Source of the DNA: Planctomycetota bacterium
Lineage (GTDB): Bacteria; Planctomycetota; Phycisphaerae; UBA1845; PWPN01
Assembly: GCA_020346805.1 (NCBI GenBank)
Contig: CP070790.1
Coordinates: 2,477,887 to 2,483,237, forward strand
Reading direction: 5' to 3'
DNA length: 5,351 bases
The notes under the pieces are model-generated. The model was not told the origin of the DNA, did not search any database, and saw nothing but the letters and a program-made list of their open reading frames with translations. Positions within the stretch are counted from its first letter, which is position 1. Each line of letters opens with the position of its first letter. Made by a program: the position numbers and the translations under genes. Of the stretch, positions 1-4,157 are shown piece by piece.

Positions 1-34
1 AGAATCACTCTTTCGGGTTCGCAGCTTTGACTAT

Positions 35-43
35 TGTTATAAT
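35..43 (+). promoter_or_regulatory. Possible extended -10 promoter element
   Basis: The sequence TGTTATAAT fits an extended -10 (TGnTATAAT) exactly. No good -35 hexamer stands 16-18 bases upstream, which extended -10 promoters tolerate. The nearby TTGACT at 27-32 is only 5 bases away, so it cannot be its partner. No gene begins soon afterwards; if used, the transcript would run towards the operon at 430. Chance occurrence in an AT-rich spacer is quite possible. Confidence 0.25.
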
Positions 44-136
44 CTGTTGCCGGCGTCACTTTTGCGTCAGCAGTCTATAATGAGTCTGTCCGTAGTATAT
101 AACCTCATTCTGACTCCAAAAAACGCGGGTAAAGAC

Positions 137-208
137 GGGCGAGATCATGACTTGCAGTAAGAAAAAGGCTTGTAAGGGAAGCGCTCCAGCCAGCTGAGCT
201 AATCGCCC
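137..208 (-). pseudogene. Decayed tRNA-Val(UAC)-like pseudogene
   Basis: Read on the minus strand from 208, the first 40 bases match a bacterial tRNA-Val: a 7-base acceptor arm GGGCGAT, TA at positions 8-9, a D-arm with paired GCTC/GAGC and GG in the loop, and an anticodon loop CTTACAA with anticodon UAC. The 3' half is broken. The anticodon stem (CTTCC) finds GCCTT instead of GGAAG, and the bases where the T-arm should be (ACTG, then CAAGTC) do not form a T-stem, although they resemble a T-arm with small deletions. The last seven bases, CTCGCCC, still pair at six of seven positions with the acceptor arm, so the 72-base span has nearly full tRNA length. A minus-strand TATAAT at 239-234 lies about the right distance upstream to have been its promoter. 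I read this as a dead tRNA gene or displaced tRNA fragment; a functional tRNA is unlikely. Confidence 0.5.
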
Positions 209-262
209 GTTGGGTCGATGTTGCGGCTTATAGATTATAGATTAAGGATATATGTTCAGCAG

Positions 263-280
263 CTTTACCACAAGGTAAAG
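263..280. other. Short perfect hairpin
   Basis: CTTTACC (263-269) and GGTAAAG (274-280) form a perfect 7-bp stem around the tetraloop ACAA. No T-run follows on either strand, so it is not an intrinsic terminator. It lies between the tRNA-like remnant and the operon promoter and might be an operator or an RNA hairpin of unknown role. Confidence 0.35.
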
Positions 281-330
281 GGATTTGGCGGCTCCGGGGC
301 GGTTTGGTGATTGGCTTCTATATGGTGGGC

Positions 331-359
331 TTGATTGATTGTGCATGTGAGATTATATT
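331..359 (+). promoter_or_regulatory. Sigma70-type promoter for the Trm112-rpsR-tRNA-Arg operon
   Basis: TTGATT at 331-336 matches the -35 consensus at four of six positions, and TATATT at 354-359 matches the -10 at five of six. The spacer is exactly 17 bases. Transcription would start near 366, giving a leader of about 60 bases before the first gene at 430. No competing promoter of this quality lies between it and the operon. Assignment is from sequence pattern only. Confidence 0.5.
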
Positions 360-429
360 ATGGGATTGGCCGAGTGGGGCCGGTGGCGGTCTCATCGGTA
401 GTTTCTTTATATGGAGACGGGTGGCGATC

Positions 430-645
430 ATGAGCCAGGCCATGGATCCGGAGTTGATGAAGATTCTGGTTTGTCCGGAGAGTCATGCCCGCTTGGTACA
501 GGTTGGCGACTGGTTGTACAGTACGGATTCGTCCACCCGCCGGCGTTATCCCATCCGTGACGGTATCCCGATCATGTTGATCGAGGAATCCGAGGTGGTA
601 GACGAAGCTGAGTTCGACAAGATAATGCAGCAAGTTAAGGAGTGA
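430..645 (+). CDS. Trm112/UPF0434 family protein
   Basis: A 71-residue protein of the Trm112-like (UPF0434, E. coli YcaR type) family. Seen: an N-terminal MDPELMKILVCP segment (residues 5-16) and the family hallmark YPIRDGIPIML (40-50). In eukaryotes and archaea Trm112 is a small zinc-binding partner that stabilises methyltransferases acting on tRNA, rRNA and release factor; the bacterial role is poorly known. Many members carry CPxC plus further cysteines, but this one keeps only Cys15, with CPES instead of CPxC, so it probably does not bind zinc in the usual way. I chose ATG 430. The frame is open from 304, but that extension is not family-like. GTG 421 sits 4 bases after GGAG (413-416) and ATG 442 gives the shortest family-like N-terminus, so the start is uncertain by a few codons. 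Its last codons contain the rpsR ribosome binding site, implying coupled expression. Confidence 0.85.
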   Translation: MSQAMDPELMKILVCPESHARLVQVGDWLYSTDSSTRRRYPIRDGIPIMLIEESEVVDEAEFDKIMQQVKE

Positions 646-652
646 TTATCGC

Positions 653-907
653 ATGGCCAAAAGGGATGCAGGCAAGAAATACCGTGGTCAGCAGGGCAAG
701 AGTCGTTTTCCGAATCGGGCAGGCAAGAACTGGAAGGGACCGATTGTGGATTACAAGGAGGTTGATCTTCTGCACAAGTTTCTGACCGCCAGCAATAAGA
801 TGATGTCCCGTAAGCGTGCGGGGACCAGCGCCCGCGAACAAAGAGACATCCGCCGAGCGATCAAGAAGGCCAGATTTCTGGCCCTGTTGCCCTTCACCGG
901 GACTTGA
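653..907 (+). CDS. rpsR: 30S ribosomal protein bS18
   Basis: An 84-residue bS18, the small-subunit protein that partners bS6 on the platform of the 30S subunit. The family core is clear: VDYKEVDLLHKFLT (about residues 33-46), then RKRAGTSAREQRDIRRAIKKARFLALLPF (split here as RKRAGTSA, residues 53-60, and RRAIKKARFLALLPF, 67-81). The basic N-terminal tail has no cysteines. AAGGAG at 637-642, inside the end of the Trm112-like gene, stands 10 bases before the ATG; the intergenic gap is 7 bases. The gene ends in tandem in-frame stops TGA-TAA (905-910). In many bacteria rpsR sits with rpsF, ssb and rplI; here its neighbours are a Trm112-like gene and a tRNA. A tRNA gene starts 21 bases after the stop, probably on the same transcript. 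Confidence 0.96.
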   Translation: MAKRDAGKKYRGQQGKSRFPNRAGKNWKGPIVDYKEVDLLHKFLTASNKMMSRKRAGTSAREQRDIRRAIKKARFLALLPFTGT

Positions 908-928
908 TAATCGAGCTTTAAGATACCC

Positions 929-1002
929 GCGTCCGTAGCTCAATTGGATAGAGCATCAGGCTTCGGACCTGAGGGTTGGAGGTTCGAGTCCTCCCGGGCG
1001 TG
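929..1002 (+). tRNA. tRNA-Arg (anticodon UCG)
   Basis: A complete cloverleaf can be drawn. Acceptor GCGTCCG (929-935) pairs with CGGGCGT (995-1001), including a G-U at the first pair. The D-arm is GCTC/GAGC (938-941, 951-954). The anticodon stem TCAGG/CCTGA (956-960, 968-972) encloses CTTCGGA with anticodon TCG at 963-965, which reads CGA. A five-base variable loop follows, then the T-arm GGAGG-TTCGAGT-CCTCC (978-994). The discriminator is G1002. The following bases are CA, not CCA, so CCA must be added after transcription. It lies just after rpsR and is probably released from the same precursor RNA. Confidence 0.95.
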
Positions 1003-1060
1003 CATTTTTCATGCTGGTCCGATATTGACGGATCGATGAGCTGCGAGTGAAAGATCGAAC

Positions 1061-1090
1061 TTGACCTTGCGTATGTGATTGTGTAACAAT
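1061..1090 (+). promoter_or_regulatory. Candidate promoter for the serS leader transcript
   Basis: TTGACC (1061-1066) matches five of six -35 positions. TAACAAT (1084-1090) follows after 17 or 18 bases; read as AACAAT it matches four of six -10 positions. Transcription would begin near 1097, about 20 bases before the leader ORF start codon. The -10 is weak, so serS may also depend on read-through from the rpsR-tRNA transcript; no terminator is visible between the tRNA and the leader. Confidence 0.4.
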
Positions 1091-1118
1091 ATGGTATTGT
1101 CTGTTTAGAGGATGTATC

Positions 1119-1247
1119 ATGCCCGCGAGTTGTGCCGGTATTTTGACCTCATTCTGCAGCAGCGCCGCTTCTGGCGTTGCCGGTATCTCACTGTATAGTT
1201 ATAGTTCGTGGTTCTGGTATAGCCGATATCGGCGTCGCCGGGCATGA
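1119..1247 (+). CDS. Serine-rich leader peptide of serS (candidate)
   Basis: A 42-codon ORF, ATG 1119 to TGA 1245-1247, preceded by the purine-rich AGAGG at 1107-1111 (7 bases before the ATG). Ten of 42 residues are serine (4, 11, 14, 15, 18, 24, 27, 29, 30, 35), using AGT, AGC, TCA, TCT and TCG, that is every serine codon except TCC. The densest cluster is codons 24-35; the peptide then ends in Arg-rich RYRRRRA. It lies directly upstream of seryl-tRNA synthetase with an intrinsic terminator between. I infer that it is a sensing leader peptide rather than a working protein: ribosome stalling at serine codons would leave bases 1231-1244 free to form an antiterminator. Alternative: an unrelated small basic protein with an aromatic segment (residues 26-37). 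It resembles no protein family I know, as expected for a leader peptide. Confidence 0.72.
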   Translation: MPASCAGILTSFCSSAASGVAGISLYSYSSWFWYSRYRRRRA

Positions 1248-1284
1248 TTTAACGGTATAGCGGAATTGGTTGCCCTGAGACGCT
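1231..1284 (+). promoter_or_regulatory. Antiterminator (segment 2:3) of the serS attenuator
   Basis: Bases 1231-1244 (GGCGTCGCCGGGCA), the end of the leader ORF, can pair with 1271-1284 (TGCCCTGAGACGCT), the whole 5' arm of the terminator. Twelve of 14 positions pair, one of them G-U; the mismatches are 1239/1276 and 1237/1278. This pairing and the terminator exclude each other. A ribosome at the leader stop codon (1245-1247) would cover 1231-1244 and prevent it, while one stalled at codons 24-30 (1188-1208) would not. In untranslated RNA, 1235-1244 can instead pair with 1120-1128 at the start of the leader ORF (nine pairs, one bulge at 1238). The pairings were worked out by hand and no folding energies were computed. 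Confidence 0.65.
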
Positions 1285-1310
1285 GATGAGCGGCTCAGGG
1301 CATTTTTTTT
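1271..1310 (+). terminator. Intrinsic terminator/attenuator before serS
   Basis: TGCCCTGAG (1271-1279) pairs perfectly with CTCAGGGCA (1294-1302) over 9 bp. An inner CGCT/AGCG helix (1281-1284, 1289-1292) closes a GATG loop after a single A-G mismatch. Eight T residues (1303-1310) follow directly. It ends 25 bases before the serS ATG, too close to fit a further promoter, so serS transcription must pass through it. That makes a regulated attenuator more likely than a simple end for the upstream operon. Confidence 0.9.
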
Positions 1311-1335
1311 GGTATAGCTAATACGGGATAAGGAA

Positions 1336-2667
1336 ATGATTGACATCAAGCTGATTCGCCAGGATCCGGATCGATTCAAAAAGGCGGCGAAGGATAAGCG
1401 ATTCACCTGCGATATCGATGTTTTGTGTAAGTTGGACGAGCAGCGTCGGTCGCTGCAGCGGGAGCTCGACCAACTCAAGCATCAGCAGAATGAAACCGGC
1501 AGCCAAATCGCCCTTTATAAAAATCCCCAAGGCAAGTGGTATCAGCAGGCCTTGGCCGATGGCAAATCCCAAACCGAGCTTAAGGCGGAGGCCGACAAGC
1601 TTCTCGAACAGATGACTGAGATAAAAGCGCGGACCAAACAACTTGAGACGGAGCACCGTGAGGTTAGCGAGCAGTGCGATGTCCTGCTTTTGACGGTACC
1701 TCAGCCAGCGGACGAGGGAGTTCCGGTAGGGGAGGATGAAAGCGACAACGTCGAGCTGCGTAAGATGGGTCAGATACCCGACTTTGATTTTGAACCGGCC
1801 GATCATGTTAACTTGATGACCAAGCTGGGGATGCTCGATGTGGAAAGGGGGGTGAAACTGGCCGGTACGCGTAATTACGTACTTTGTGGTGAGGGGGCGG
1901 CGCTGCATCATGCGGTTTTACAACTGGCTATGGATTTGATGGTGGAACGGGGTTTTATCCGGCTTCATGTGCCGGTGTTGGTTCGCGATGCGATGATGGT
2001 GGGGACGGGCTATTATCCTGGGGGTGAAGAGCAGGCGTATCGCTGCGAGCGGGACGAGATGAGTCTGGTAGGGACGGCGGAAGTGCCGCTCACCGCTTAT
2101 CATTGCGATGAGATTTTGCGGGAGGATGAATTACCCAGGAAGTATGTGGCCTTGAGTCCCTGTTTTCGCCGGGAGGCCGGTGCCGCCGGCAAGGATACCT
2201 ACGGTCTATACCGCATCCATGCCTTCGACAAGGTGGAGCAGGTTATTGTGTGTAAGAACGACGAAGAAGAATCCAAGAGACATCATGCGGAAATCCTGCA
2301 AAATGCCGAGGATGTTTTGGCCAAACTGGAGTTGCCCTATCGGGTGGTGGATGTTTGTACCGGTGATCTGGGGCAGGGACAGGTTCAGAAGTTTGATATC
2401 GAGACCTGGATGCCTTCGCGGAACAGTTACGGGGAGACGCATTCGGCCTCTCGTTTTTATGAATTTCAAGCCCGTCGGCTGAAGATGCGCTATCGCGACG
2501 GGCAAAAGAATATTCGTTTTTGTCATACATTGAACAATACGGGAATCGCCAGTCCGCGAGTTTTAATCGCTTTGGTGGAAAATCATCAGACGGCGGACGG
2601 TAAGATTCAAATACCCAAAGGGCTTCAACCTTACATGGGGGGGCGCACAGTGATTGGAGGAAATTGA
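1336..2667 (+). CDS. serS: Seryl-tRNA synthetase
   Basis: A 443-residue class II aminoacyl-tRNA synthetase that attaches serine to tRNA-Ser (and to tRNA-Sec where present) using ATP, in the cytoplasm. Seen: the typical N-terminus MIDIKLIRQDPD, a charged coiled-coil arm (about 30-115) that in this family reaches the tRNA-Ser long variable arm, the serine-binding TAEV (247-250), motif 2 starting CFRRE (276-280) with the AGAAGKDTYGLYRIHAF segment after it, FDIETWMPS (353-361), EFQARR (376-381), and motif 3 HTLNNTGIASPRVLIALVEN (397-416) with Arg408. It is slightly longer than the usual 420-430 residues, apparently through extra sequence in the coiled-coil arm (about 60-85). AAGGA (1330-1334) is only one base from the ATG, so the ribosome binding site is poorly spaced, but the N-terminus is family-like. 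Expression is probably controlled by the leader and terminator just upstream. Confidence 0.97.
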   Translation: MIDIKLIRQDPDRFKKAAKDKRFTCDIDVLCKLDEQRRSLQRELDQLKHQQNETGSQIALYKNPQGKWYQQALADGKSQTELKAEADKLLEQMTEIKARTKQLETEHREVSEQCDVLLLTVPQPADEGVPVGEDESDNVELRKMGQIPDFDFEPADHVNLMTKLGMLDVERGVKLAGTRNYVLCGEGAALHHAVLQLAMDLMVERGFIRLHVPVLVRDAMMVGTGYYPGGEEQAYRCERDEMSLVGTAEVPLTAYHCDEILREDELPRKYVALSPCFRREAGAAGKDTYGLYRIHAFDKVEQVIVCKNDEEESKRHHAEILQNAEDVLAKLELPYRVVDVCTGDLGQGQVQKFDIETWMPSRNSYGETHSASRFYEFQARRLKMRYRDGQKNIRFCHTLNNTGIASPRVLIALVENHQTADGKIQIPKGLQPYMGGRTVIGGN

Positions 2668-2668
2668 C

Positions 2669-2851
2669 ATGCAGGGCAATGGAACTTCTGATGCTCAGGA
2701 AATATTATCCCGTTTGAATCAGCTATTGCACGATACTAACTGCCGAATCAAACGGGTACATGGATTGATGGACCGCGTTTACCGACATTTCGGCGACGGT
2801 GATGGTGAGGCCGATCTCAATCAGGAGGATGGCTGGCGAATCATTATCTGA
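2669..2851 (+). CDS. Small protein of unknown function downstream of serS
   Basis: A 60-residue protein I do not recognise. It starts at ATG 2669, one base after the serS stop codon, with GGAGG at 2656-2660 inside the serS end and an 8-base spacing, so translation is almost certainly coupled to serS. An upstream in-frame TTG (2654) overlaps the ribosome binding site and is unlikely as start. The first half (about 10-45) looks like an amphipathic helix with mixed charge and one cysteine (Cys30); then comes a short acidic stretch, GDGDGEADLNQEDG (47-60 of the 65-codon open frame, about 43-56 of this protein), and the chain ends in WRIII. There is no signal peptide or membrane segment. Good initiation signals and tight linkage argue for a real gene; function is open. 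Confidence 0.7.
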   Translation: MQGNGTSDAQEILSRLNQLLHDTNCRIKRVHGLMDRVYRHFGDGDGEADLNQEDGWRIII

Positions 2852-3047
2852 TCAACGAGACGAATTATGATTTATATTCGATCGACAACCGATTACCGCC
2901 TGTTGCTGATAGGCTATTGCACCTTTGACTATATGATGCCGTCGGTTTGTGGATTTTGTACGACCGGCGGCAAACAATCACAGGGTACGGTTTAAGTCGA
3001 TCTGGATATGTCAATTTATTAGACGAATTACAAATGGAGTTTATCTC
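2852..3047 (+). other. aroF leader region with strong hairpin and doubtful short ORF
   Basis: This 196-base gap before the DAHP synthase gene holds a 10-bp hairpin: GCCGTCGGTT (2938-2947) pairs with GACCGGCGGC (2962-2971), with no T-run after it. An ORF of 42 codons (ATG 2867 to TAA 2993-2995) crosses it and contains four Tyr and two Phe, including YCTFDY at residues 17-22, but it has no clear ribosome binding site. The hairpin's 5' arm can alternatively pair with AACCGAT (2887-2893). The decamer AGACGAATTA occurs at both ends (2858-2867 and 3021-3030). Regulation of aroF by an aromatic-sensing leader is possible but weakly supported. I see no convincing promoter. Confidence 0.35.
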
Positions 3048-4094
3048 ATGATAGTGGTTATGCGTGAAGGATGTAAAAAGGAGGAAGTAGACCGGGTGGT
3101 GGAGCTGGTGAGGGAGATGAATTTGAAGGACCACGTAATCGTCGGTACGGAGCGGACGGTGGTGGCGGTGATCGGCGACGATCGCTACAAGGATCGCAGT
3201 GTATTAGAGAGCTGTCCTGGAGTGGATCGTGTAGTTCCCATATTGGCCCCTTACAAGATTGCCAGCCGACAGACCCACCCGGAATCGACGGTGATCTCTT
3301 TGAGGCAGGGGACGGATGCGGCGGTTGGGGGCAGGAAAATCTGTGTAATCGCCGGTCCCTGCAGTGTGGAGGATCGCAAAAAGTATTTGGAGATTGCCCA
3401 GGTAGTTAAAGAATTGGGAGCGACGGCATTGCGTGGCGGGGCGTTTAAGCCGCGGACCGATCCTTATCAATTTCAAGGACTTGGTGAGGAGGGTTTGGAG
3501 ATTCTGGCCGAGGCCCGCGAACAGACCGGATTGCCGGTGGTTACCGAGGTGATGAGTCTCGAACAGGTTCTTTTGGTAGCCAAATACGCGGATGTTTTGC
3601 AGATTGGTACCCGCAATATGCACAATTTCAATCTTCTGCAAGCGGTGGGTAAAACGGATAAACCGATACTGTTGAAGCGGGGCTGGAGTGCCAAGCTGGA
3701 CGAGTTTTTGCTGGCGGCTGAGTATGTAATTCAAAGTGGTAATCCGAATGTTGTTCTCTGTGAGCGTGGTATACGTACGCATGAGGAGTATGTGCGGAAC
3801 ACGTTGCCATTAGCTATTATCCCGGCAGTGAAGCGTGAATCGCATTTGCCGATTATTATCGATCCCGCTCACGGTACCGGTCATGCGTATATGGTGCCGG
3901 CGATGTGCCGGGCGGCGGTGGCCGCCGGTGCGGATGGGGTTATGGTTGAGGTTCATCAGGATCCCGAACATGCCTTGACCGACGGCGCCCAATCGCTGAC
4001 TCCTCAAGCTTTCGAGACTATGATGAAGGAAATGAAGGCGGTGGCAGAAGCAGTGGGTCGGGAGGTGTCGGGAACGGCGGTTTCCGTCAAATAA
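3048..4094 (+). CDS. aroF: 3-deoxy-7-phosphoheptulonate (DAHP) synthase, AroF/Thermotoga type
   Basis: A 348-residue enzyme joining phosphoenolpyruvate and erythrose 4-phosphate to DAHP, the first step of the shikimate pathway to aromatic amino acids. The N-terminal 65-70 residues ([18 protein letters not shown] onward) form the ferredoxin-like regulatory domain which in the Thermotoga maritima enzyme mediates inhibition by Tyr and Phe. The barrel follows with IAGPCSVE (101-108), [10 protein letters not shown] (128-137), [16 protein letters not shown] (186-201), LLKRG (208-212), ERGIRT (239-244), IIDPAHGTG (270-278) and [17 protein letters not shown] (301-317). By family order the metal ligands should be Cys105, His275, Glu301 and Asp312, all present. 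I chose ATG 3048, 8 bases after GGAG (3036-3039); the frame is open from 2949 but the extra 33 residues are not family-like. It shows no chorismate mutase domain. Confidence 0.96.
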   Translation: MIVVMREGCKKEEVDRVVELVREMNLKDHVIVGTERTVVAVIGDDRYKDRSVLESCPGVDRVVPILAPYKIASRQTHPESTVISLRQGTDAAVGGRKICVIAGPCSVEDRKKYLEIAQVVKELGATALRGGAFKPRTDPYQFQGLGEEGLEILAEAREQTGLPVVTEVMSLEQVLLVAKYADVLQIGTRNMHNFNLLQAVGKTDKPILLKRGWSAKLDEFLLAAEYVIQSGNPNVVLCERGIRTHEEYVRNTLPLAIIPAVKRESHLPIIIDPAHGTGHAYMVPAMCRAAVAAGADGVMVEVHQDPEHALTDGAQSLTPQAFETMMKEMKAVAEAVGREVSGTAVSVK

Positions 4095-4157
4095 TGGTCT
4101 GGTTGCTGCGATGCGATCCCTGTTTGGGTAGATAAGTTGTTGATTGGAGGACACGAC

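Larger units (their letters stand above)
1..330. other. Non-coding stretch upstream of the first operon
   Basis: I find no convincing protein gene here. One forward frame is open from base 2 to the TAA at 158-160, but its 52 residues resemble no family I know and show no start signal, so it could be chance or the tail of a gene beginning outside the window. The stretch does hold a tRNA-like remnant on the minus strand (137-208), two TATAAT hexamers on the + strand (38-43 and 76-81), two GCGTCA copies spaced 11 bases apart (53-58 and 64-69), and a 7-bp hairpin (263-280). The promoter for the downstream operon begins just after it. Confidence 0.5.
1216..1327 (+). repeat. Three GGTATAGC direct repeats in the serS leader
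   Basis: The octamer GGTATAGC occurs at 1216-1223, 1254-1261 and 1311-1318: once in the leader ORF, once between its stop codon and the terminator, and once just after the terminator T-run. The first and third copies stay similar further on (GGTATAGCCGATATCGG at 1216-1232, GGTATAGCTAATACGGG at 1311-1327). They could be protein or RNA binding sites or relics of local duplication; their function is unknown. Confidence 0.6.

Noticed and set aside
27..43. TTGACT and TATAAT as a -35/-10 pair
   Set aside because: The spacer is only 5 bases; just the extended -10 can be kept as a candidate.
1..208. tRNA-Val interrupted by a group I intron
   Set aside because: No group I core sequences were seen in the 168 bases after the 5' half, and a decayed acceptor partner lies at normal tRNA distance, which fits a pseudogene better. 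The sequence left of the window would settle it.
304..429. N-terminal extension of the Trm112-like protein from ATG 304
   Set aside because: The 42 extra residues do not fit the family, lie across the candidate promoter at 331-359, and the family start matches 421-442.
1002..1014. T-run after tRNA-Arg as a terminator
   Set aside because: Only five Ts and a 4-bp GCAT/ATGC stem; too weak to call.
1271..1310. Simple terminator of the rpsR-tRNA operon with an independent serS promoter after it
   Set aside because: Only 25 bases separate the T-run from the serS ATG, too few for a promoter plus leader, and the 5' arm has a matching antiterminator partner.
1102..1335. T-box riboswitch in front of serS
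   Set aside because: No T-box core sequence (AGGGTGGNACCGCG-like) or specifier-loop layout is visible; the features present fit a leader peptide with attenuator instead.
1318..1911. Long open frame (197 codons) on the minus strand
   Set aside because: It lies antisense to serS, whose family motifs are unmistakable, and its own translation resembles no protein family.
2938..2971. Intrinsic terminator after the serS operon
   Set aside because: The stem is strong but is followed by AAACAATCAC, with no T-run.
2949..3047. Earlier start of the DAHP synthase at 2949
   Set aside because: ATG 3048 has GGAG at good spacing and gives the family N-terminus; the upstream 33 residues are not family-like and begin inside the loop of a hairpin.
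3204..3782. Long open frame (192 codons) on the minus strand
   Set aside because: It is antisense to the catalytic barrel of the DAHP synthase and follows from that gene's codon bias.
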